This document shows positions 7,545 to 14,724 of a stretch of DNA of 25,526 nt, piece after piece. Position 1 is the first letter of the stretch. Every line of letters starts with the position of its first letter. Made by a program: the position numbers and the translations under genes. The notes under the pieces are model-generated. The model was not told where the DNA came from. It ran no database searches and saw nothing but the letters and a program-made list of their open reading frames with translations. Source of the stretch: Bacteroidota bacterium (lineage in GTDB: Bacteria; Bacteroidota; Bacteroidia; Chitinophagales; Chitinophagaceae); contig CANFLP010000010.1 of NCBI GenBank assembly GCA_947447835.1, positions 1-25,526 on the forward strand, written 5' to 3'.

Positions 7545-8942
7545 TTAAAAATTAATTCCGCCATGCAAATATACCCCTTTGTCACCCAACTGATTCACAC
7601 TGTAATCAATTTTTATCACTAAATCGTAGATGCTAATGATATCCATACCCACACCAGCCGATCTCAATAAGGTATTTGACAATTTGCTCGCGTTGGCAGG
7701 GTGTTCACTATAAGCATACCCTGCATTGACGAATGCCTTGAGCCAAAACTGGTATTTAATTTCAGGTAAATGCTTGTTCACACGATCCACCAAACCAATC
7801 CCACTCGATTTAGGAATCGTAAAGCTGCCTAACAAATGATGTAATTCTGCTTTAAATATACTACCCGCATTGCCATCAATTACATAATATTCATAGCCAT
7901 TCATTTGCATATTCCCATACCCCATTAATTTGCTATCCAAATAATTATCATTAGACAAAATTTTGCCTAATGTATTTGATTCCAATAAATAAAAATTGGA
8001 AGGTGTCAAATGATGTGCATGTAATTTTCTAAATTGAAAAGAAGTTAAATTATTCGCACCAGAAAAACGTTGATAAACGCCCAGCTCGTTACTGTTACCC
8101 TCAGAAGGATATGCGTTATAGTCGAATTTTACTTTTGTAAACGATAGGTTTACGTCAAAATAAGAAAGCGATTTTTTATAAGAGGGGAAATATTTAGGCT
8201 GGATCAATAAAGCGGAATCATTTATTTCAGAATTACCATATCCAATTTGTAAATTATGTCGTTCATATAAATTAGGGCGATAATAAAAATTCACATTAGC
8301 CCTATATCCCTTTTGCATTACATCCTGCGTCTTAACAAAAACCTGTTTATCAAAACTAGTTGAAGTATTTATTTCCTTTTGTGTAAAGTATTGCCAGCCT
8401 AATCCCATTCCAAATTGCATTTTTTTATCCAAATAAGGGAATTGGTACTTTACCACCGACTGCTGTGTGTAGCCAGTAATTAAGCCCACGGTAAGCTTAT
8501 CATTATTCCCAGTTGCATTGGCTTGTTTAAAGTTAATTCCATAATTAACCCTGTCTAAACTATGATGCTGTGTATTCCACCACTCACTTAAATTTCTATC
8601 AACCCATCTAAAATAAGGAAGCGGAAAAAAATACCAGCGTTCTGTTACTTTTATAAGAATGTTCACATTTTGACTATCTACTTCCTGCGCAATTACTTGT
8701 GCATCAAAAAATAATGAAGTATTAATTAATTGCTGTTTTGCAATTTTATTTAAAGTTGAAAGTGAATCAGCTGGAAACTCAGAACCTACCTGATAAGGCA
8801 GTTCTCTTAATATGATTCTAGACTTGGTTTTAACGTTCCCTTCAATATCAATATGTGCAATTTTATACTGGGCGTTTACATGCAGGTTCATTCCAACAAA
8901 AAGCAATACCAAGCATATTGTTGGAATATTTTTTTTAAACAT
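7545..8942 (-). CDS. Small Omp85/TamA-like outer-membrane protein with one POTRA
   Basis: A 465-residue protein with a signal peptide (cleavage near HVNAQ, residue 25), a single POTRA-like domain at about 26-102 (AHIDIEGNVKTKSRIILREL ... NILIKVTERW) and then a beta-barrel that ends in F465 (YLHGGINF), as expected for a barrel recognised by BAM. It belongs with the BamA/TamA superfamily but is far shorter than BamA, with a small periplasmic part. The loop-6 signature that normally reads RGY/RGF is here MNGYEYYVIDG (347-357), with N348 in place of Arg. Its ATG overlaps the last 8 nt of the CBS gene, which suggests translational coupling. Cargo is unknown; a TamA-like or lipid/protein translocation role is inference. 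Confidence 0.8.
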   Translation of the reverse strand: MFKKNIPTICLVLLFVGMNLHVNAQYKIAHIDIEGNVKTKSRIILRELPYQVGSEFPADSLSTLNKIAKQQLINTSLFFDAQVIAQEVDSQNVNILIKVTERWYFFPLPYFRWVDRNLSEWWNTQHHSLDRVNYGINFKQANATGNNDKLTVGLITGYTQQSVVKYQFPYLDKKMQFGMGLGWQYFTQKEINTSTSFDKQVFVKTQDVMQKGYRANVNFYYRPNLYERHNLQIGYGNSEINDSALLIQPKYFPSYKKSLSYFDVNLSFTKVKFDYNAYPSEGNSNELGVYQRFSGANNLTSFQFRKLHAHHLTPSNFYLLESNTLGKILSNDNYLDSKLMGYGNMQMNGYEYYVIDGNAGSIFKAELHHLLGSFTIPKSSGIGLVDRVNKHLPEIKYQFWLKAFVNAGYAYSEHPANASKLSNTLLRSAGVGMDIISIYDLVIKIDYSVNQLGDKGVYLHGGINF

Positions 8943-9600
8943 CTAGGTAATTCATTAGGTGATGGTAATGGTCTTCAATATCGTTATTCAATGGAGAAGT
9001 ACCAAAATAGTGCAATACCTGGTAATCGTATCTTTCAAAAGTTGCAATAATGGCAGCAGCCTCGTCTCTATTTAATTTGAGTGTCACAATCAATGCTCCA
9101 GTTGCTTCGTCAAAAAAACTATTAAACTGCACAATTTGAGCATTATTGGTTTCTACAATTCTACTCATCTCGGCCAAGGAATATTGAAAAGGAGAAATAG
9201 ATAAAACTAGTATAGCACCAGGTTTTGCTACTCCTAGATATTGGGCAAGATTATCATTTAAGTGCTGTTGCGTAATTACACCAATACATTCTTGTTGTTC
9301 GTTTAAAACAGGCAACAATGACAAATGATGTTTAGTAAATAAATCTAAAGCAGATAAAAAGTGAGCAGTTCCTGCTAAACCTATTCTTAAAAATTGATCA
9401 CTTAATGTCTCTAAAGTATGTGCCTCATCTGTATCCAATAGGTCGGACTTATTAGCTAAACCAATAAAGTAGTCATCTTTCACAACCGCCAAATGCTGCA
9501 CATCAAAATCCTCCATACATTGCAAAGCAAAAGAAACCTTGTCTTCCATATGAAGCATTGGCAATCCTTTAATAGCGATAGATGAAGCTAACATTGACAT
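8935..9600 (-). CDS. CBS-domain protein with ACT-like C-terminus
   Basis: A 221-residue cytosolic protein. Residues about 5-125 form a tandem CBS pair (HLAVVKDDYFIGLANKSDLL and LSLLPVLNEQQECIGVITQQ), the module that binds adenosyl nucleotides and gates partner proteins. The remainder, about 128-205 (AILVLSISPFQYSLAEMSRI ... RYDYQVLHYFG), has the beta-alpha-beta spacing of an ACT-like ligand-binding domain. No catalytic domain is present, so it is probably a small-molecule sensor acting on another protein. It lies 4 nt after the hydrolase and overlaps the small Omp85 gene. Its place next to nadK hints at nucleotide sensing, which is inference. Confidence 0.82.
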   Translation of the reverse strand: MSMLASSIAIKGLPMLHMEDKVSFALQCMEDFDVQHLAVVKDDYFIGLANKSDLLDTDEAHTLETLSDQFLRIGLAGTAHFLSALDLFTKHHLSLLPVLNEQQECIGVITQQHLNDNLAQYLGVAKPGAILVLSISPFQYSLAEMSRIVETNNAQIVQFNSFFDEATGALIVTLKLNRDEAAAIIATFERYDYQVLHYFGTSPLNNDIEDHYHHLMNYLDV

Positions 9601-9604
9601 ATGG

Positions 9605-10366
9605 TTAGTTTGGGAGTGATGTTAAAAAAGTAGAGAGTATTTCATTAAATTCATTAGGCACTTCCATCATGGGGGCATGCCCACATTTATCAATAAAATG
9701 AAGCTCGCTATGCGGAATTAATTTCTTAAACTCTTCGGCTACAAATGGAGGCGTAACGGTATCGTTCTTACCCCAAATTAAACAGGTAGGTACCTTGATT
9801 TGATTTAGCTCCTCTCCCAAATTATTTCTAATCGCACTTTTTGCAAGTGCAATGATTTTAATGACCTTAATTCTATTTCTAGTAATTTCAAATACTTCGT
9901 CAACCAACTCAGGTGTTGCCATTGCTGGGTCGTAAAAAGTTTGTGCCGTCTTATTTTTAATGTATTCATAATCACCACGCTTTGGATAAGAATCTCCCAT
10001 TGCATTTTCAAATAACCCACTGCTACCAGTCAATATTAAGGAATGGACTTTTTCGGGATGCTTTAAGGTGTAAACCAATCCGACATGTCCTCCTAAAGAG
10101 TTGCCTAATAAATTCACTTTATCATACCCTCTGTGCTCAATAAATTGAGTAACGTGCTTGGCTAAACCTGTTACACTTGTATGTAAAATATCTAAATCGA
10201 ATAATGGTAATAATGGAACTACTACCTTATGCGTTGTTCTAAATTTTTCAATCAAATCTGAAAAGTTGCTTAGGGCACCAAACAAACCATGCAAAAGCAT
10301 CAGTGTTTCTCCTTCACCTACTTCCAAGTACTCAAATTTTTCGTCTTTTTTAATTTCGTATTCCAT
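9605..10366 (-). CDS. Alpha/beta-fold hydrolase
   Basis: A 253-residue hydrolase from the ATG at 10366. A TTG three codons upstream, at 10375, could extend it, but MEYEIKKDEK is the more natural start. The fold signatures are complete: the oxyanion region LLHGLFG (25-30), the nucleophile elbow GNSLGG with S90, the acid D202 in WGKNDTVTP, and the base H230 in GHAPMMEVP. The lid is alpha-helical. Substrate cannot be read from the sequence; esterases, C-C bond hydrolases and MenH-like enzymes share this form. It heads the minus-strand run that continues into the CBS gene 4 nt later. A weak promoter box (TATCTTTA, 10382-10389) lies upstream. Confidence 0.88.
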   Translation of the reverse strand: MEYEIKKDEKFEYLEVGEGETLMLLHGLFGALSNFSDLIEKFRTTHKVVVPLLPLFDLDILHTSVTGLAKHVTQFIEHRGYDKVNLLGNSLGGHVGLVYTLKHPEKVHSLILTGSSGLFENAMGDSYPKRGDYEYIKNKTAQTFYDPAMATPELVDEVFEITRNRIKVIKIIALAKSAIRNNLGEELNQIKVPTCLIWGKNDTVTPPFVAEEFKKLIPHSELHFIDKCGHAPMMEVPNEFNEILSTFLTSLPN

Positions 10367-10381
10367 AACAATCAATATGGA

Positions 10382-10389
10382 TAAAGATA
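10382..10389 (-). promoter_or_regulatory. Weak candidate -7 box for the hydrolase-led operon
   Basis: The minus strand reads TATCTTTA, one base from TAnnTTTG. It would place a start site about 12 nt before the hydrolase ATG. No convincing -33 element is visible. The 111-nt gap 10367-10477 is the only space upstream of the operon in which a promoter could lie. Confidence 0.25.
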
Positions 10390-10477
10390 CTTAATTCATA
10401 TCAGAAAATGAGCATATAGGTCCTTTCAAACACTCAAAAAGACAATTATTAACAATATCGTAAAGTACTGGTATTCT

Positions 10478-10993
10478 TTACTTTAATGGATTGGAGAACG
10501 TAGCAATACTATGTTTGATAGAAGGTAGCCAGTCCCCAATTTTGCCCATACAATACGGCCACCATTTTTGCAAATACATATATGAATAAGTAGTTTTCAT
10601 TTGTGATTCTTCTAATACGCCCAATACTTGTAAAAAATAAACAACGGCGCTTAGTATAGTAAAATAAATGAAGCCATATAACAATATTCCCAAGAGCTTA
10701 TTTAACCAACCCAACATAAGCCATTCGGCGGTTTGTTGTAATAATCTAGAAGTCCATTTAAGTATTAAAAGCACTACAATAAGGACCATTAAAAAAGAAA
10801 TAAACGGCAACCAATGCGAAGCAATTTTGGTGTGCTCTTTTAATTGTAATGCTACCCATCCTGCAAATTGAAAAGCAAGCACCAATCCTATAAACAAGGA
10901 CATAAAAGAAACAATAGCTCTGATGAGCCCGTTTTTATACCCTTGTAATAAGGCAATGATCAATATTGTGCCTGTTAGTATGTCTAACCACAT
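10478..10993 (-). CDS. CvpA-family membrane protein
   Basis: A 171-residue inner-membrane protein with about four hydrophobic segments (LDILTGTILIIALLQGY; IVSFMSLFIGLVLAFQFAGW; LPFISFLMVLIVVLLILKW; LLGILLYGFIYFTILSAVVY). The opening D-ILTGTILIIALLQGYKNGL and the helix spacing match the CvpA family, named for colicin V production but widely present and linked to envelope integrity. It is the last gene of a four-gene minus-strand set, starting 3 nt after the YqeY-like gene ends. Specific function in this organism is unknown. Confidence 0.85.
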   Translation of the reverse strand: MWLDILTGTILIIALLQGYKNGLIRAIVSFMSLFIGLVLAFQFAGWVALQLKEHTKIASHWLPFISFLMVLIVVLLILKWTSRLLQQTAEWLMLGWLNKLLGILLYGFIYFTILSAVVYFLQVLGVLEESQMKTTYSYMYLQKWWPYCMGKIGDWLPSIKHSIATFSNPLK

Positions 10994-10996
10994 AGC

Positions 10997-11449
10997 TTAT
11001 GCAGTAAGAAGTGATTTAGCAACAGCAGAAATTACTTTACCATCCGCTTTGCCAGCCAACTGTTTAGTAGCAACTCCCATTACCTTACCTAAGTCTTGAG
11101 GACCAGCAACACCTAACTGCGCAATAATTGTTTTAACTGCAGTTGCAACTTCTTCTTCGCTCATTTGAGCAGGCAAGAATTTCTCAATCACCGCAATTTC
11201 ATCAGACTCTTTAGTAGCTAAATCGGGTCTGTTTTGTTCTTGATAAATGGTTAATGAATCTTTGCGAGATTTGACTAATTTTTGCAATAGTTTCATTTCA
11301 GTATCAGCAGAAATTTCACCGTTAGCACCAGGCTCTGTTTTTGCTTTTATAATTTCAGCTTTGATTGCTCTTAAGCCTCTCAATAAAACTTCGTCCTTGT
11401 TTTTCATAGCGTCTTTCATCAAAGACATTACTTCTGTTTCTAAGCTCAT
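10997..11449 (-). CDS. GatB/YqeY domain-containing protein
   Basis: A 150-residue, mostly helical protein matching the YqeY family from end to end: KDAMKNKDEVLLRGLRAIKA near the N-terminus, then EIAVIEKFLPAQMSEEEVA and the C-terminal GKVMGVATKQLAGKADGKVI. The C-terminal part resembles the tRNA-binding tail domain of GatB, so a tRNA- or RNA-related role is inferred for the family, though it lacks the amidotransferase domain. The gene lies 6 nt after gldC and 3 nt before cvpA. Confidence 0.93.
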   Translation of the reverse strand: MSLETEVMSLMKDAMKNKDEVLLRGLRAIKAEIIKAKTEPGANGEISADTEMKLLQKLVKSRKDSLTIYQEQNRPDLATKESDEIAVIEKFLPAQMSEEEVATAVKTIIAQLGVAGPQDLGKVMGVATKQLAGKADGKVISAVAKSLLTA

Positions 11450-11455
11450 GGTATA

Positions 11456-11803
11456 CTATTTATTATTTTCAGCAGTTTGACTTGCTCTAAATTTTTGATA
11501 AAATGATTTCGCAAATGTTTTGAACTCATCCGCTAAGGCCTTGTCCTGTGTAGCTCTTAGGTAGGTGTCACCCATGCCCATCAAATTTTGGTAAAAAAAA
11601 TCTGCCATTTCATCTACCATCATATCTTTTGTCCAAAGATCAATACGTAAAGCCGTTTTATCGGTAGGGTCCCAAAAAGTAAGCATCATGGCACGTGCGT
11701 CCTGTGCTTCGGTTGCAGTACTGTCCGATGCAGCCCATTGAATATTTTGTGGAATTTTTTGTTCATCTAAATGAACTGTAACATTGATATTAGATTGATG
11801 CAT
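11456..11803 (-). CDS. gldC: GldC-family gliding-motility-associated protein
   Basis: A 115-residue soluble protein from the ATG at 11803, reading MHQSNINVTVHLDEQKIPQN and then IQWAASDS, the GldC opening. An in-frame start 13 codons further up gives only a poor hydrophobic extension and is not preferred. Conserved blocks include ALRIDLWTKDMMVDEMADFF and FYQNLMGMGDTYLRAT. GldC is a cytosolic accessory of gliding in Flavobacterium but occurs widely in Bacteroidota that do not glide. No gldB, gldD or type IX secretion gene is in this window, so gliding cannot be inferred. It lies 16 nt after the GT-B-like gene. Confidence 0.9.
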   Translation of the reverse strand: MHQSNINVTVHLDEQKIPQNIQWAASDSTATEAQDARAMMLTFWDPTDKTALRIDLWTKDMMVDEMADFFYQNLMGMGDTYLRATQDKALADEFKTFAKSFYQKFRASQTAENNK

Positions 11804-11819
11804 TGTATAAATAATTATG

Positions 11820-12884
11820 CTATTTGTTAAGCGAAAGTACAATATTATTAAATAACTCTAGACCACTCCTTTTTTCGTTACGATTTTCAAGCCATTCCTT
11901 ACCCATCCTGGCTCTTGCCTGTCTATACACTTCGTCTTTATAGTATAATTTAAAATGATTTGACAAGGCTTGTTTTTCAGTAAACGAAAATACCTCGCCA
12001 GCTTTTAACCAGTTTTCGGGTAAAGCAATTTTATTTTCAAATAATAATGGGACATCATACTGTATGGCATATTCAATCCAAACCGATTTAGCAAAATGAA
12101 TATCCTCCCATAAAATGGCATAAGTAGCTGCCAGCCATTCAATACAAAGATCACCTGCAAGATAGATGGATATGTCTTCTTTAAATTTGTAGCCTTTTAA
12201 TAGCACCAAAGCTGTATCAACTTGCTTTTGTGTGTCAAATACAAACACTAAATGCATTGTAGTCAGCTGCCATTTTTTGAAAATAGAGAACTCCTTTAAA
12301 ATAGCCGTAAACCTTTCCAATGGGGCAAAAGCCAAAAAGTAGTTGTTGCCTTGGGTTAAGCCTTCCTTAGCTGCAGACAGCTCCTGCCATTCAAAAACAG
12401 CTGTTGTAATGGTAGGTAATAAAACCGATTGAATCTTACTACTATATTCGGGATAAGCTAATTCCAAAGTAGACAAGGACCAATCATTGGCACTAAAAAT
12501 AGAACTCGAATTTTGTAGCCATTTATTAAACTTTCTATTATTTAATACTCGTTTTATAAAAGAATTGCCAGCAAGCTCATTAGGTAAAACTAGGGGAAAA
12601 AAATATTGAGGTAATGACTTAGCCCATTTAATAGTAGCTCCAAAATGTATTACTGCTGCGTTGTGTGCTTGTTTCACTAATTCCACAGCTTCTTGTGTAG
12701 ACCTTATCGAAACTTCATCAAAAGCGCTACAATATTCAATGAAATCCGGCTCAAAATGTTCACCTACCACAATGAATGCTATGTCCTTATTATGTGCACA
12801 AGACTGCAGCATGTCTTTGATTGAAGCAAAGACAATGGACTTAGGTAAGGCAAAATCAGATTTGGCTGCAATAAATAAAAGCAT
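11820..12884 (-). CDS. Divergent GT-B-like protein (putative glycosyltransferase)
   Basis: A 354-residue protein from the ATG at 12884. A TTG two codons upstream (12888-12890) lies inside the likely promoter box and is therefore rejected. The C-terminal half has the order of a GT-B glycosyltransferase: NNYFLAFAPLERFTAILKEF, LVFVFDTQ, LLKGYKFKEDISIYLAGDL, then FAKSVWIEYAIQYDVPLLFE, which resembles the GT4 segment around EGFGLPxLEAMAxGxPV. The first Glu of the EX7E pair appears to be replaced (HX7E) and the glycine-rich stretch is missing, so activity is uncertain. The N-terminal half is also Rossmann-like. It heads the gldC-yqeY-cvpA set and is divergent from the MerR gene. The family call is by pattern only. 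Confidence 0.6.
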   Translation of the reverse strand: MLLFIAAKSDFALPKSIVFASIKDMLQSCAHNKDIAFIVVGEHFEPDFIEYCSAFDEVSIRSTQEAVELVKQAHNAAVIHFGATIKWAKSLPQYFFPLVLPNELAGNSFIKRVLNNRKFNKWLQNSSSIFSANDWSLSTLELAYPEYSSKIQSVLLPTITTAVFEWQELSAAKEGLTQGNNYFLAFAPLERFTAILKEFSIFKKWQLTTMHLVFVFDTQKQVDTALVLLKGYKFKEDISIYLAGDLCIEWLAATYAILWEDIHFAKSVWIEYAIQYDVPLLFENKIALPENWLKAGEVFSFTEKQALSNHFKLYYKDEVYRQARARMGKEWLENRNEKRSGLELFNNIVLSLNK

Positions 12885-12887
12885 ACG

Positions 12888-12895
12888 CAAAAATA
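12888..12895 (-). promoter_or_regulatory. Promoter -7 box for the GT-B-like/gldC operon
   Basis: The minus strand reads TATTTTTG, an exact TAnnTTTG match, only 3 nt before the ATG at 12884. Transcription would start at or within a few bases of the start codon, so the mRNA is probably leaderless or nearly so. This fixes the ATG at 12884 over the TTG inside the box. Confidence 0.55.
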
Positions 12896-12940
12896 CACCA
12901 TACTTAACAATTTATCCACCAATCATTTACAAGGGGTAGT

Positions 12941-12956
12941 GGGAATAAATAGTCCC
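12941..12956. promoter_or_regulatory. Near-palindrome just upstream of the MerR-gene -7 box
   Basis: GGGAATAAATAGTCCC is a 16-bp near-perfect inverted repeat (one mismatched pair). It ends one base before the TAACTTTG box at 12958, so it lies where RNA polymerase spans the spacer. MerR-family proteins typically bind dyads in the promoter spacer, so autoregulation by the gene at 12970 is a reasonable inference. It is not demonstrated. Confidence 0.35.
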
Positions 12957-12957
12957 C

Positions 12958-12965
12958 TAACTTTG
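12958..12965 (+). promoter_or_regulatory. Promoter -7 box for the MerR-type regulator
   Basis: TAACTTTG matches TAnnTTTG exactly and ends 4 nt before the ATG at 12970, so the transcript is probably leaderless. There is no clear TTTG -33 element at 19-21 bp upstream; the region holds the near-palindrome at 12941-12956 instead. Confidence 0.55.
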
Positions 12966-12969
12966 TTGC

Positions 12970-13596
12970 ATGGCAAAAGAACTGCAACAGTTAGACTTAT
13001 TTGGCAATGCTCCAATTGCGCCTGTTCATATTAAAAGAACAAAGACAGTAAAAGCTACTGCTAACAAGCCAGTCCAATTAACTGTAGCCAATAAGGAAGA
13101 AGTATTCAATATTGTTGCTGAAGAAGAGAATGAATTGGCTGTGAATGATACCATCCCAACTGTATCAAGAACACCTATGAATTTTGGAAAGAATAATACA
13201 ACTCATAAAAGAGGCAGAAAATCTTTTGCATCTATGGAAGGTGATATGCAAAAGTTGCAAATTCCTGCAGCAGACGAATTAGCAAAAAAATTATACTACC
13301 CTATTGGAGAAGTAGCTGTTTGGTTTAATGTCAACACATCTTTAATTAGATATTGGGAAAAAGAATTCAAGCAACTACAGCCACGCAAAACCAGAAAAGG
13401 TGATAGATTGTTTCGTGCACAAGACATTGAATTTCTAAAACAGATTTTTTATTTATTACGTGAGAAAAGATATTCAATTGATGGCGCTAAGACTTATTTA
13501 AAAAACAATAAAGAAAAGGCTCAAAAAGATATTGCTTTATTAAATAGCTTGAAAAATTTAAAGGGCTTTTTGGTTTCTTTAAAAAGTAGTTTGTAA
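12970..13596 (+). CDS. MerR-type transcriptional regulator with long N-terminal tail
   Basis: A 208-residue DNA-binding protein. The MerR winged helix-turn-helix is at about 109-178 (YYPIGEVAVWFNVNTSLIRY, then WEKEF, RLFRAQDIEFLKQIFYLL and KRYSIDGAKTYLK). The last 30 residues contain a short helix but no recognisable ligand domain. Unusually, about 100 residues precede the HTH; they look disordered and contain a basic KRGRKS stretch (80-85), AT-hook-like. The very N-terminus has QLDLF at 7-11, which matches the bacterial sliding-clamp-binding pentapeptide consensus. The start is supported by the promoter box 4 nt upstream. Targets are unknown. It is divergent from the GT-B-like gene and convergent with the MscS gene. 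Confidence 0.87.
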   Translation: MAKELQQLDLFGNAPIAPVHIKRTKTVKATANKPVQLTVANKEEVFNIVAEEENELAVNDTIPTVSRTPMNFGKNNTTHKRGRKSFASMEGDMQKLQIPAADELAKKLYYPIGEVAVWFNVNTSLIRYWEKEFKQLQPRKTRKGDRLFRAQDIEFLKQIFYLLREKRYSIDGAKTYLKNNKEKAQKDIALLNSLKNLKGFLVSLKSSL

Positions 13597-13645
13597 TACG
13601 TAAGTAAGCATTTTTTCTCCCAATGCCAATCTATTGTTTTAACAC

Positions 13646-14707
13646 TTATCCTTTCTCTGCAAAAACAATTCCATTTTTATTGGCGTAACCAATTGCCGCT
13701 AAGTTTAATTCTTCTCTCAGCATTTGAAAACCAACCAAATCGGTTTGCAAGGGTACAAAACATTCTACATGTATAATATGAAATTGTTTTCCTGATTCTG
13801 CAATAAATACCGAAGCAGACTGTATATGATTGATAGCTTTGATAGTCTCTCTTAAAAATTGTGCAAAATGGGCAAGTGAATCTGCCGAAGTAGCTACACT
13901 TACTTGTAAATCCATTTCAATTTTTCGTTCCGTCCTTAAACTAATATTGTCTACAATCGTGTCCACCATTTGTTTATTTGGAACTGTAATATAAGTCTTG
14001 CTTTCGGTACGAATACGTGTACTACGTAATCCAATTTTTTCTATAGTGCCCGTAAAATTATTTACTTTCACTAAATCTCCCACTGTAAAAGGTTTGTCAA
14101 AAAAGATAATAAAAGAAGCGATAATATTTTCCAAGCTTTCTCTCATAGACAATGCCACTGCAGCACCCACAATACTTAAGCTAGTTACAAGGTTCCCAAT
14201 GTTTTCATTAAATACATAATGCAAAATCATTAGTAGCCCAATAATATATAATATTACTTTAAAGAAATCTCTAAAAAACAAGATCAACTGATCATCGGTC
14301 TGATCCTTGGATAATTTAGCTTTCTCTTCCAATATAATTGCAATAAATTCAAGTGTGCGCAAACAAACACGAATTAATAAAACAATAAATACCAACTTAA
14401 CAGCCGACTCCATAGCTACTTGTAATGAAATTTTATACAAGTGTAGGTTCCAAGCTAGTGGAAATTTTAATTCATAAAATGCAACAATTGCAACCATAAA
14501 AATTAAGAAACGTTCAATAGGCACCACTAAACGATGCACATGTGTTTTTCTTAATTCAGAGTGATTTTTTTTGTCAATCCAAGTATAAATAAGACTTGCA
14601 AAAAAACGAGAGATTAATCTTTTAATAATGAATGTCACTAATAGTATACCTAATATAACTAGGTAACTCTTAATGGGATTAGATAATACTTGTTGATCTA
14701 GATTCAT
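13646..14707 (-). CDS. MscS-family mechanosensitive ion channel
   Basis: A 353-residue inner-membrane channel that opens under membrane tension to release solutes after osmotic downshock. About five hydrophobic segments occupy residues 15-200. The last is the pore helix with its Gly/Ala pattern, LSIVGAAVALSMRESLENII, followed by the hallmark FIIFFDKPFTVGDLVKVNNF and the beta domain (GTIEKIGLRSTRIRTESKTY, then TVPN). The C-terminal alpha/beta domain follows. It has more N-terminal membrane sequence than the 286-residue E. coli MscS. It is the last gene of the rsfS-ftsH run, 17 nt after the LpxH-type gene. Confidence 0.94.
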   Translation of the reverse strand: MNLDQQVLSNPIKSYLVILGILLVTFIIKRLISRFFASLIYTWIDKKNHSELRKTHVHRLVVPIERFLIFMVAIVAFYELKFPLAWNLHLYKISLQVAMESAVKLVFIVLLIRVCLRTLEFIAIILEEKAKLSKDQTDDQLILFFRDFFKVILYIIGLLMILHYVFNENIGNLVTSLSIVGAAVALSMRESLENIIASFIIFFDKPFTVGDLVKVNNFTGTIEKIGLRSTRIRTESKTYITVPNKQMVDTIVDNISLRTERKIEMDLQVSVATSADSLAHFAQFLRETIKAINHIQSASVFIAESGKQFHIIHVECFVPLQTDLVGFQMLREELNLAAIGYANKNGIVFAEKG

Positions 14708-14724
14708 GTTTTAAAAAATTTAAA

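Noticed and set aside
8929..8942. A run of eight A residues at codons 3-5 of the small Omp85 gene, a possible phase-variation tract
   Set aside because: Short A-runs are frequent in this AT-rich DNA, the frame is intact, and there is no other sign of variability.
10460..10481. A possible terminator hairpin (GTAAAG / CTTTAC, 10-nt loop) at the end of the CvpA gene
   Set aside because: Only 6 bp, AT-rich and overlapping the stop codon; too weak to call.
12888..12890. TTG as the start of the GT-B-like gene
   Set aside because: It falls inside the TATTTTTG promoter box; the ATG at 12884 is downstream of the expected start site and fits better.
13597..13645. A terminator between the convergent MerR and MscS genes
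   Set aside because: There is a T-run (13614-13619) but I find no convincing stem before it on either strand.
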